From Knoellia locipacati (GTDB taxonomy: Bacteria > Actinomycetota > Actinomycetes > Actinomycetales > Dermatophilaceae), in NCBI RefSeq assembly GCF_007992835.1, contig NZ_BKBA01000012.1, forward strand, positions 1-64,000: 64,000 nt of DNA. Reading direction: 5' to 3'. A model generated the notes under the pieces. That model worked only from the letters and a program-made list of their open reading frames with translations, made no database searches and had not been told where the DNA came from. This document shows positions 54,408 to 62,019 of the stretch, piece by piece. The first letter of the stretch is position 1; each line of letters starts with the position of its first letter. The position numbers and the translations under genes are program-made.

Positions 54408-55239
54408 GCTGCTCGTCGGCACCCCGGGTCCCGTCGGTGCGACCGGTCCCATCGGCGTCCTCGGCCGCATTCTCGGCGGCGTCGAGCTCGCGCTCGAGCT
54501 CGTCGACGGCACGGCCGGGTTTGGCGGCCTCGTCCTGCTCGCGCTGGAGGATCCGCTTGGCCCGGGTCATCCGGTCCTTCATCGAGCCGGCATACATGTC
54601 GACGTACTCCTGGCCGGAGAGCTCCATGAGGGCGTACATCACCTCGTCGGTGATCGACCGGAGGACGAACCGGTCGTCCTCCATGCCCTTGTAGCGGGAG
54701 AAGTCGAGCGGCTTGCCGATGCGCACCCCGACCCGCATGACCTTGGGGATGACCTTGCCGGTGGGCTGGGCCTTGTCGGTGTCGATCATCGCGACCGGGA
54801 TGACGGGGACCCCCGCCTCGAGCGCCATCCGGGCCACACCGGTCTTGCCCTTGTAGAGGCGGCCGTCGGGCGACCGGGTGCCTTCGGGATAGAGGCCGAG
54901 GAGCTCACCGCGGCGCAGGATGCGCAGACCGGAGTTGAGGGCGGCCTCGCTGGCCTTGCCGCCGGAGCGGTCGACGGGGACCTGCCCGACGCCCTTGAAG
55001 AACGCCGCCGTGAGCCGGCCCTTGAGACCCACCCCGGTGAAGTAGTCGGCCTTGGCCAGGAAGGTCATGCGACGGGGCACGACGAGCGGCAGGAAGATCG
55101 AGTCGGAGAACGAGAGGTGGTTGCTCGCGAAGATCGCCGCGCCGTCCTCGGGGATGTTCTCCTCGCCGTCGACCCAGGGCCGGAAGAGGATCCGCAGGAT
55201 CGGTCCCAGGAACACGGTCTTGAGCACCCAGTAGAACAC
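54397..55239 (-). CDS. 1-acyl-sn-glycerol-3-phosphate acyltransferase (PlsC family)
   Basis: The 280-residue protein acylates lysophosphatidate or a similar acceptor in phospholipid synthesis. It has the NHLSFSD (HX4D) catalytic box, the VPVDRSGG region and GLYPEGTRSPDGRL. An N-terminal hydrophobic segment and an acidic, disordered C-terminal tail are present. GTG 55239 follows GAAGGG closely; TTG 55242 is an alternative. It overlaps the kinase gene start by eleven bases and so leads a plsC-kinase-regulator operon. Confidence 0.9.
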   Translation of the reverse strand: MFYWVLKTVFLGPILRILFRPWVDGEENIPEDGAAIFASNHLSFSDSIFLPLVVPRRMTFLAKADYFTGVGLKGRLTAAFFKGVGQVPVDRSGGKASEAALNSGLRILRRGELLGLYPEGTRSPDGRLYKGKTGVARMALEAGVPVIPVAMIDTDKAQPTGKVIPKVMRVGVRIGKPLDFSRYKGMEDDRFVLRSITDEVMYALMELSGQEYVDMYAGSMKDRMTRAKRILQREQDEAAKPGRAVDELERELDAAENAAEDADGTGRTDGTRGADEQRAG

Positions 55240-55402
55240 CAATGTCCCTTCCGTCGAGTCGGGCACGACTCTAGTGCACACCGTGCCTGCGCCCGCCGGA
55301 CTAAACCCGACACCGGACGCGTTGCCGATGTCGTTCGGGTCACCGGCGACTCCTGTCGTGGGACCATGTGTGCAGTTCGTCCCAGAGACCCGTGAGGCCA
55401 CC

Positions 55403-56059
55403 ATGAACGACCGTGACATCGATGCGGAGTTCGACGCGATCGTCGCCCACTGGGACGACGACGCCGCGACACCGCCACCGCCGCGGACCGTCCAGGACAT
55501 CACTGCGGCGTATGCCGCCCTCTCCCGTCCCGAGACCGACCCGGCGGCTCCCGGGGACGAGCCTCCGGCAGCCGAGGCACCCGGGGTCGAGCCGCCGGCG
55601 GATGCCGCAGCCGACAGCGAGGCCACGGCCGGCACCGACGCCCCCGCTGCCCCCGCCGCGCGCCCGCCCGCCCCGAAGGCACCGCCGCGAGCCTGGTCGA
55701 TGACACCTCCGACCGCGCCTGTGCAGCCCCGGCCCGCGCAGGCGCCGGACGCCGAGGCGGACGCGGAGCCCGAGGCGGAGGCCTGGCGCCAGGGCCCGAG
55801 CACCGACGACGAGGACGACCACTTCGAGCCGCCCGAGGTCCAGCTGCCACCCGGCGAGGACCTCGGCTACTGGGGCGCGCTGTTCGGCCTCATCGGTGGG
55901 CCCCTGCTCCTGCTGTGGGTCGTCGTGACCAAGCCGTTCTACGGCGGGTGGTGGACGCTCGGCGCGATCCTCATGTTCTTCGGCGGGTTCGCCCTCCTCG
56001 TCATGCGCGACCCGCACGACGGCGACCCCTGGAGCGGCGACGACGGCGCTCGCGTCTGA
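55403..56059 (+). CDS. Acidic membrane protein of unknown function
   Basis: This 218-residue protein opens MNDRDIDAEFDAIVAHWDDD, continues with a long Ala/Pro/Glu-rich disordered region, and ends with two adjacent membrane segments (GALFGLIGGPLLLLWVVV and WTLGAILMFFGGFALLVM) plus a short Asp-rich tail. I do not recognise a family beyond similarity in layout to other actinobacterial hypothetical proteins. GAGG lies five bases before ATG 55403. It is divergent from plsC and convergent with the EEP hydrolase gene. Confidence 0.75.
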   Translation: MNDRDIDAEFDAIVAHWDDDAATPPPPRTVQDITAAYAALSRPETDPAAPGDEPPAAEAPGVEPPADAAADSEATAGTDAPAAPAARPPAPKAPPRAWSMTPPTAPVQPRPAQAPDAEADAEPEAEAWRQGPSTDDEDDHFEPPEVQLPPGEDLGYWGALFGLIGGPLLLLWVVVTKPFYGGWWTLGAILMFFGGFALLVMRDPHDGDPWSGDDGARV

Positions 56060-56123
56060 CCCGCACCTTTCCCACCCGAAGTGGGTTCGGGTCACATCGC
56101 AGGGGAACCGCGGTGCTGCGCAG

Positions 56124-56924
56124 TCACTCCTTCCCCTGCTCAGTGGCCCCGATCTCCGCGGCCTTGGCCTCGGCGTCGCGCACCATCTCGTCCGTCACCG
56201 ACTCGCTCGCCCGGGCCGAGGCCTCGTCGGCGCGCTCCTGGACGGGGGTCGGCTCGCCGAGCCGGATGTCCACCCAGGTCGGACGGTGGTCGCTGCCCGC
56301 GACGAGGTCGGCCTCGGGCAGGTCGAGGTCGGCGTGCGGCTCCACCTGGAGGCCGGCCGACGCGAAGATCACGTCGAGCACCTTGCGCGGCCGGGTCGCC
56401 GGGAAGGTCGGCGTCATCGGCGAGACCGGGCGCATGACACCGGCGAACGCCTTCCACGCCTGACCCGACTCGTTCTCGTTGAGGTCACCCGCGAGGACGA
56501 CCTCACCGCCGACGTTGACTGCGCGCAGGATGACCTGCGCGTGCGCGGCGCGCTCACGCGCGTCGAGGCTGAGGTGCACGCTGGCCACCGCGATCGGCTC
56601 ACGACCCGGTGCCGCGACACGGGCGAGCGCGAACCCGCGGGTCCGCTGGAGGAAGGCCACCCGCAGCCGCTGGTGGCGCGACTCGACGACGTCGACGCGC
56701 AGCGAGGTGAAGATCGTCGTCCCGCCGCTGCCCCGGTGGCGTCCGGACCAGAACATCCCGCAGTCACGGGCGAAGTTCGCGACCCGCTGGGTCGAGAACA
56801 GCCGTCGTGGCACCTCCTGGAGGCAGAGCACGTCGGGGTCGATGGCACGCACGACGCGCGCCGCGGCATACGGGTCCTCCAGGAAGTCGCGGGTGTTGTA
56901 GCTCGCGATCCTGATGGTCGTCAT
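56124..56924 (-). CDS. Endonuclease/exonuclease/phosphatase family protein
   Basis: This 266-residue metal-dependent hydrolase has the EEP motifs IASYNTRDF, DPDVLCLQEV, VASVHLSLD, AGDLNEN and AGSDHRPTWVDI with the catalytic His. There is no signal peptide. Substrates of this family range from DNA to inositol phosphates and lipids. ATG 56924 has GAGGTGG seven bases away; the glucokinase gene ends 22 bases upstream, so it is likely in the same operon. The last 30 residues are an acidic extension. Confidence 0.88.
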   Translation of the reverse strand: MTTIRIASYNTRDFLEDPYAAARVVRAIDPDVLCLQEVPRRLFSTQRVANFARDCGMFWSGRHRGSGGTTIFTSLRVDVVESRHQRLRVAFLQRTRGFALARVAAPGREPIAVASVHLSLDARERAAHAQVILRAVNVGGEVVLAGDLNENESGQAWKAFAGVMRPVSPMTPTFPATRPRKVLDVIFASAGLQVEPHADLDLPEADLVAGSDHRPTWVDIRLGEPTPVQERADEASARASESVTDEMVRDAEAKAAEIGATEQGKE

Positions 56925-56946
56925 GCGCGGGCCACCTCGGACGACC

Positions 56947-57909
56947 TCACTCGGACGCTTCGTTGCGAGCGAGGTCCGCGGCACCGATGAGCCCGGCCTC
57001 GTTGCCCAGCCGGGCCGCGACGATCTGCGCCTCGGGCCGGTAGCCGCGACCGGTGAGCCGGCGCCGGAAGGTCTCGCGCGCGGGGCCGAGCAGCAGCTCG
57101 CCGGCGGCGGAGACGCCGCCACCGATGACGAACGTGCCCGGGTCGAAGGCGGCCGCGAGGTTGGCGATGCCGATGCCGAGCCAGTGCCCGATCTCGGCGA
57201 GCAGCTCGGTCGACGTCGCGTCGCCGTCGCGGGCGGCCTCGGTGACGATCGGGCCGGTGAGCTCGTCGGCGCGGCCGTCGACGCGCGCGGCGAGGTCGGT
57301 CGCGACCGGCGAGTTGGCGAGGATCATCGCCCGGGCCTCACGCACGAGGGCGTTGCCGGAGGCGTACTGCTCCCAGCAGCCCCGGTTGCCGCACTCGCAG
57401 CGCTGGCCCTCGGGCACGACCTGCATGTGCCCGAACTCGCCCGCGATGCCGTAGCGCCCGCGGATGAGCTCGCCGTGCATGAGGATCGCACCGCCGATGC
57501 CGGTGCCGAGGTTGACCATGACGACGTCGGACTCGCCCTGGGCGGCACCGAAGCGCCACTCGGCCCAGCACGCGGCGTTGGCGTCGTTCTCGACGAGGAT
57601 CGGCGCGTCGATGCGCTTGCTCAGCGCGTCACGCAGCGGCTCGTGGCGCCACGACAGGTGGGGCGCGAAGACCACGGTCGCGCGGTCGGCGGCGACGAAC
57701 CCGGCCGCGCCGATGCCCACGGCCGTGATGTCGGGGCGCTGGGCGCGCAGCTCCTCGACGACGTCGACGATGGTGTCCTCGACGACGCGCGGACGCTTGG
57801 AGCGGTGGGGGGTGTCACGACGGGTGCGGACGAGGACCTGTCCGTCCTCGTCCACGACTCCCCCGGCGACCTTGGTCCCGCCGATGTCGATGCCGATGGC
57901 CAGGCTCAT
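56947..57909 (-). CDS. ROK-family glucokinase
   Basis: This 320-residue sugar kinase has the ATP motif GIDIGGTKVAGG, LVENDANAACWAEW with the catalytic Asp, GTGIGGAILMHG, and the ROK zinc motif CECGNRGCWEQYASG. In Streptomyces the homologue GlkA phosphorylates glucose and mediates carbon catabolite repression. ATG 57909 overlaps the upstream gene as ATGA. The EEP hydrolase gene follows. Confidence 0.93.
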   Translation of the reverse strand: MSLAIGIDIGGTKVAGGVVDEDGQVLVRTRRDTPHRSKRPRVVEDTIVDVVEELRAQRPDITAVGIGAAGFVAADRATVVFAPHLSWRHEPLRDALSKRIDAPILVENDANAACWAEWRFGAAQGESDVVMVNLGTGIGGAILMHGELIRGRYGIAGEFGHMQVVPEGQRCECGNRGCWEQYASGNALVREARAMILANSPVATDLAARVDGRADELTGPIVTEAARDGDATSTELLAEIGHWLGIGIANLAAAFDPGTFVIGGGVSAAGELLLGPARETFRRRLTGRGYRPEAQIVAARLGNEAGLIGAADLARNEASE

Positions 57910-58352
57910 GGGGTGTCCTCCTCGTCGACGACGGTGATGGGTTCGGTGCGTGGGGTGCGGTCGGTGCTCGTGGGCCTCGCGGCGCCGCCCGCCGCGGACG
58001 ACTCCGTATGCCGGGTGGCCAGGTCCGCGAGGACCGTTGCCGCGCTCGTCGCGAGGTCGGCGAGACGGCTCAGCGTCTCGGGGCTCACCCCACGCAGGAC
58101 GGAGACCGACCGGCACACGGGGCACCAGGTGCAGGTCTCGGCGTCGCCCATCGCCACGTGGACGTGCTCGTCACTAGTCTGTCCGGAGCCGTCCTCGGCC
58201 GTCGGGTCCTCGGCCGTCGGGTCCTCGGCCGTCGGGGGCGCAGCCGTGTCCTCGCTCGGACGGTGCTGCGAGCGGCCGAGGGCCTCGAGCAGCCTCGTGG
58301 CCTCCTCGGCCACCGAACCCACGGCAGCGTCGAGTCGCGCGTCAGCGTCCAC
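57906..58352 (-). CDS. Small acidic protein with a CxxC knuckle, unknown function
   Basis: This 148-residue protein begins at GTG 58352, overlapping the ArsA-like gene by eleven bases, with GGAGG nine bases upstream. An N-terminal helix (ARLDAAVGSVAEEATRLLEAL) leads to a disordered stretch with three PTAED repeats encoded by a 15-bp tandem repeat (58191-58235). A CTWCPVCRSV knuckle and helical C-terminus follow. I do not recognise the family; similar small proteins precede glucokinase genes in Streptomyces. Confidence 0.75.
   Translation of the reverse strand: MDADARLDAAVGSVAEEATRLLEALGRSQHRPSEDTAAPPTAEDPTAEDPTAEDGSGQTSDEHVHVAMGDAETCTWCPVCRSVSVLRGVSPETLSRLADLATSAATVLADLATRHTESSAAGGAARPTSTDRTPRTEPITVVDEEDTP
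58191..58235 (-). repeat. In-frame 15-bp tandem repeat, three units
   Basis: Three identical copies of a 15-base unit (58191, 58206 and 58221) encode repeated PTAED pentapeptides. Perfect identity suggests recent expansion or slippage. Confidence 0.85.
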
Positions 58353-59559
58353 GGGGCCACACCTCCTCATCACGCACGAAGCGCACCCGGAGCTGTCCGG
58401 AGCGCACCCCAGCATTCTTGACGATGCACCGCCGCAGCACCGAGGGCAGCGCGATGACCCTGCGCACACCACCCACGTCGACGACGAGGTCGTCTGCCCG
58501 GCGGGCGAGGTCGACGTCGCCCGAGCGCGCGAGCGGGAGCGGCAGCAGGAGCACGAACTCGTCCCCGTCGGCCTCGACCCGCAGGCCACCCACCCGCACG
58601 GGAGCGTCGAGCGGCGCGAGCTCGCCGTCGAGGGCCGAGGTCTGGCCGGCGAGGTCCGCGAGCGCGTCGGCGCCGGTCGGCTCACCGGCGAGGTAGGGCG
58701 CGACGAGCACGGGCGTGCCGTGGAACGACGAGGTGATGGTGGCCAGGCCGGCGGACTGCGCGGCGTTCCACGCCGCGCGCCACGGGTCGTCGTCCACGGG
58801 GATGACGCGGTTCACGACGACGGCGTCCACGGCATACCCGTGCAGGGACAGGGAGGTGAGGATCCGGCGGGCCTCGGCGATGACGACGTTCTCGGGAGTG
58901 AGGACGATCCGCACGCTCGCGTGCTCGGAGGTGAGCAGCGCTCGGACGTCGGCCATGTGGGCGCGCCACGTCGTGATGACGTCGAGCACGTCACCGTCGG
59001 GAAGGGGCAGTCCCGCGGCCTTGGCTGCGGCCGGTCGCATCGCGGTGAGCAACCGGCGCTGGGCGGGCAGGAGCCGGTCCAGGTGCCAGCCGAGCACCTC
59101 GGGCAGGGCGAGGAGCCGCAGCGTCTCCGCCGTGGGGGCGCAGTCGACGACGATGACGTCCCACCGACCGCTCGTGGCGTGGTGCCCGAGGGTGAGGAGG
59201 GCACTGATCTCGTCGGCTCCGGGCAGCGCGGTGAGCTCCTCGGCCACCACCGGGTCGACCCCGACCGAGTCGAGGACGGTGAGGAGGTAGTCGCGCAACG
59301 TCCCCCAGTCGGCGGCGACGCTCGTGCGCGAGCCGACCGCCTGCGCGTGGAGGCGCTCCTCGACCGGCAGCGTCTGCTCCCACGTCGGTGAGGTCCGCAG
59401 GTCGACGTCGAGGGCGTCGCCGAGGCTGTGCGCGACGTCGGTCGACATGACGAGGGTGCGTCGACCCGCGCGCGCCGACTCGACGGCCATCGCCGCCGCG
59501 GTCGTCGTCTTGCCCACCCCGCCCTTGCCGGTGACGAGCACGACGCGTGGGGTGCTCAC
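58342..59559 (-). CDS. ArsA/GET3-like ATPase with C-terminal HSP20-like domain
   Basis: This 405-residue ATPase of the ArsA class has the deviant P-loop LVTGKGGVGKTTTAAAMA, the switch region VMSTDVAHSLGDAL, and DVIVVDCAPTAETLRLLALP. The last 90 residues form an ArsA_HSP20-type beta domain (VRVGGLRVEADGDEFVLLLPLP). It is unlikely to be an arsenite pump: no ArsB or regulator is present, and the signature cysteines of ArsA are lacking. GTG 59559 is the only standard start; a 30-codon open stretch upstream has none. It lies between the SRPBCC and CxxC genes. Confidence 0.88.
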   Translation of the reverse strand: MSTPRVVLVTGKGGVGKTTTAAAMAVESARAGRRTLVMSTDVAHSLGDALDVDLRTSPTWEQTLPVEERLHAQAVGSRTSVAADWGTLRDYLLTVLDSVGVDPVVAEELTALPGADEISALLTLGHHATSGRWDVIVVDCAPTAETLRLLALPEVLGWHLDRLLPAQRRLLTAMRPAAAKAAGLPLPDGDVLDVITTWRAHMADVRALLTSEHASVRIVLTPENVVIAEARRILTSLSLHGYAVDAVVVNRVIPVDDDPWRAAWNAAQSAGLATITSSFHGTPVLVAPYLAGEPTGADALADLAGQTSALDGELAPLDAPVRVGGLRVEADGDEFVLLLPLPLARSGDVDLARRADDLVVDVGGVRRVIALPSVLRRCIVKNAGVRSGQLRVRFVRDEEVWPRGR

Positions 59560-59651
59560 GGGGGTGGTGTCGCCGCGACGGCCCGTGCCGCCGGTGGCGG
59601 CCGGGTCGGTGACGTCGGCGGGGGCGACGGTGTCAGTGGGGTCGGTGGCGC

Positions 59652-60104
59652 TCAGGCGAGGGACTCGACGCGCTTCTTGAGCTCCTTGAGAGCCGTGTCG
59701 GTGATGAGCTTCTCGGCCTTGCGCTTGAGCATCCCGATCATGGGGATCTTGACGTCCACCGCGAGGGCGTAGTCGACCTGGGTGCCGGCGTCGGTCGCGG
59801 TGAGCGTGTAGGAGCCGTCGAGGGCCTTGAGCACGCCGGCCCGGACGAGGTTCCACGACACGAGGCCGGAGCCGTCCTCGGCGATGCCGTCCCAGTTGTA
59901 CTCGAGGACGTAGGTGTCCTTGACCGCGCCGGCGTCGAGGACGTACTCGACCTGGTCGGCCCACCCGTCGCCGTCCTCGCTGAGGATGCTCACCCTCTTC
60001 ACCTGCTCGGCCCAGTCGGGGTAGGCCTCGAAGTCGGCGATGACGTCGAGCACGGCGCCCGGCTCGGCGGCGATGGAGATGGAGGAGGACGTGCTTTCTG
60101 TCAT
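59652..60104 (-). CDS. SRPBCC (polyketide cyclase/dehydrase-like) protein
   Basis: This 150-residue helix-grip-fold protein begins MTESTSSSISIAAEPGAVLDVIADFEAYPDWAEQVKRV, the START/COQ10 pattern of lipid- or hydrophobe-binding domains. The C-terminal helix (LKRKAEKLITDTALKELKKR) closes the fold. ATG 60104 is six bases after TAACCT with no ribosome binding site, so the mRNA is likely leaderless. It is divergent from the acyl-CoA ligase and precedes the ArsA/HSP20 ATPase, so it could handle an acyl-lipid intermediate; that is inference. Confidence 0.88.
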   Translation of the reverse strand: MTESTSSSISIAAEPGAVLDVIADFEAYPDWAEQVKRVSILSEDGDGWADQVEYVLDAGAVKDTYVLEYNWDGIAEDGSGLVSWNLVRAGVLKALDGSYTLTATDAGTQVDYALAVDVKIPMIGMLKRKAEKLITDTALKELKKRVESLA

Positions 60105-60228
60105 GGGCGCAGGTTACCGAACCGGCGCTACCTCTAGGATCGGGCCACGGCGGATCTCGTATCGGCCGGACAACCACTGGTGACCAGGCCCGACGATGTC
60201 GTCGATCGGTCGGCCGAAGGAGAGCACG
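60105..60228. promoter_or_regulatory. Divergent promoters of the SRPBCC and acyl-CoA ligase genes
   Basis: For the minus-strand gene TAACCT (complement of 60111-60116) lies six bases before ATG. For the ligase TTACCG (60114-60119), 16 bases, then TAGGAT (60136-60141) makes a promoter with a leader of roughly 80 bases. The two elements overlap at 60114-60116, so use of one promoter may interfere with the other. Confidence 0.55.
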
Positions 60229-62019
60229 TTGCACGAGAAGTCCACTCCCGCCCTCGCCCCGGCGACCACCGAGGGCAGCCTGGCTGACCTTCCCGCACGT
60301 CATCGTCGCGACCACCCCACCAAGGCCGTGTTCGCCGTGCGGTCGGGCTCCGGCTGGAGCGACGTCTCCGCCAAGGACTTCGCCGACCAGGTCGAGGCCC
60401 TCGCCAAGGGCTTCCTCGCCGCGGGCGTGACCCCCGGCAGCGCCGTGGGCATCATGAGCCGCACCCGCTACGAGTGGACGCTCACCGACTTCGCGCTCTG
60501 GACGGCCGGTGCCATCCCCGTCCCGATCTACGAGACCTCCTCCCCCGACCAGGTCGAGTGGATCCTCAAGGACTCCGGCGCCGTCGGTGTCGTCCTCGAG
60601 ACCGAGAAGCACAAGAGCGCGCTCACCGGCCTCTCCGGCGACCTGCCGACGCTCGAGCACAGCTGGGTCATCGACAACGGCGACCTCGACCAGCTCGCCT
60701 CCACCGGCTCCGGCACCGACGACGCCGCCCTAGAGGCCGCGCGCGCCGACGTCGACCGCACCTCGACGGCGACGATCATCTACACCTCCGGCACGACCGG
60801 GCGCCCCAAGGGCGTCGAGCTCACCCACGGCAACTTCCTCGACCTCACCGAGAACACCGTCGAGAAGCTCAAGGACGTCGTCGCCAGCGAGGGCGCCTCC
60901 ACGCTGCTCTTCCTCCCGCTCGCGCACGTGTTCGCCCGCTTCATCGAGGTGCTCTGCGTCGCATCCGGCGCCAAGATGGCGCACTCGGCGGACATCAAGA
61001 CCCTCCTCGACGACTTCGCGAGCTACCAGCCGACGTTCATCCTCGCGGTGCCGCGCGTCTTCGAGAAGGTCTACAACTCGGCCGAGGCCAAGGCCGTCGC
61101 CGGCGGCAAGGGCAACATCTTCGCCAAGGCCGCCGAGACCGCCATCGCCTGGTCCGAGGCCAACGAGGCCGGCTCGGTCGGCTTCGGTCTCCGGGCCAAG
61201 CACGCCGTGTTCGACAAGCTCGTCTACGGCAAGCTGCGCGACGCCATGGGCGGCAAGGTCCAGTACGCCGTCTCCGGCGGCGCCCCGCTCGGCACCCGCC
61301 TCGGCCACTTCTTCCGCGGCATCGGCGTGACGATCCTCGAGGGCTACGGCCTCACCGAGACCACCGCGCCGATCACCGTCAACCTCCCCGAGCGGCTCAA
61401 GGTCGGCACCGTCGGCCCGCCGCTGCCGGGCACGACGGTGCGGATCGCCGAGGACGGCGAGATCCTCGTCAAGGGCGTCAACGTCTTCAAGAGCTACCGC
61501 AACAACCCCGACGCCAGCGCCGAGGCGATCCGTGACGGGTGGTTCCACACCGGCGACATCGGCGAGCTCGACGAGGACGGCTACCTCAAGATCACCGGGC
61601 GCAAGAAGGAGATCCTCGTGACCGCGGGCGGCAAGAACGTCGCCCCCGCCGTCCTCGAGGACCGCCTGCGCTCGCACCCCCTCGTGTCCCAGTGCATCGT
61701 CGTCGGCGACCAGAAGCCGTTCATCGCGGCGCTGCTCACGCTCGACGAGGAGATGCTGCCCATGTGGGCGAGCAACCACGGTCTCGACGGCATCACCGCC
61801 GCCAAGGCGCGCACCGACGAGACCGTCCTCGCCGAGCTCCAGAAGGCCGTCGACGAGGCCAACACCGCCGTCTCCAAGGCCGAGTCGATCCGCAAGTTCG
61901 CCGTCCTCGACGGCGACTTCACCGAGGAGTCGGGCCACCTGACGCCGTCGCTCAAGCTCAAGCGCAACGTCGTGATGCGCGACTTCGCGGATGAGGTCGA
62001 TGCGCTCTACGGCGGCTGA
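60229..62019 (+). CDS. Long-chain fatty-acyl-CoA ligase (FadD-like)
   Basis: This 596-residue AMP-forming synthetase activates fatty acids to acyl-CoA. Motifs are IIYTSGTTGRPKGVELTHGN, GYGLTETTAPITVN, WFHTGDIGELDEDGYLKITGRKKE and the C-terminal lysine region SPSLKLKRN-like (TPSLKLKRNVV). The N-terminal domain has an FADQVEALAKGFLAAG opening. I place the start at TTG 60229, preceded by AAGGAG six bases away; an upstream ATG 60196 lacks a ribosome binding site. The glycosyltransferase-like gene overlaps its end. Confidence 0.93.
   Translation: MHEKSTPALAPATTEGSLADLPARHRRDHPTKAVFAVRSGSGWSDVSAKDFADQVEALAKGFLAAGVTPGSAVGIMSRTRYEWTLTDFALWTAGAIPVPIYETSSPDQVEWILKDSGAVGVVLETEKHKSALTGLSGDLPTLEHSWVIDNGDLDQLASTGSGTDDAALEAARADVDRTSTATIIYTSGTTGRPKGVELTHGNFLDLTENTVEKLKDVVASEGASTLLFLPLAHVFARFIEVLCVASGAKMAHSADIKTLLDDFASYQPTFILAVPRVFEKVYNSAEAKAVAGGKGNIFAKAAETAIAWSEANEAGSVGFGLRAKHAVFDKLVYGKLRDAMGGKVQYAVSGGAPLGTRLGHFFRGIGVTILEGYGLTETTAPITVNLPERLKVGTVGPPLPGTTVRIAEDGEILVKGVNVFKSYRNNPDASAEAIRDGWFHTGDIGELDEDGYLKITGRKKEILVTAGGKNVAPAVLEDRLRSHPLVSQCIVVGDQKPFIAALLTLDEEMLPMWASNHGLDGITAAKARTDETVLAELQKAVDEANTAVSKAESIRKFAVLDGDFTEESGHLTPSLKLKRNVVMRDFADEVDALYGG

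Noticed and set aside
58342-59559. Arsenic resistance function for the ArsA-like ATPase
   Set aside because: There is no arsB, arsC or arsR gene nearby, no duplicated ATPase half and no metal-binding cysteine set; the HSP20-like domain points elsewhere.
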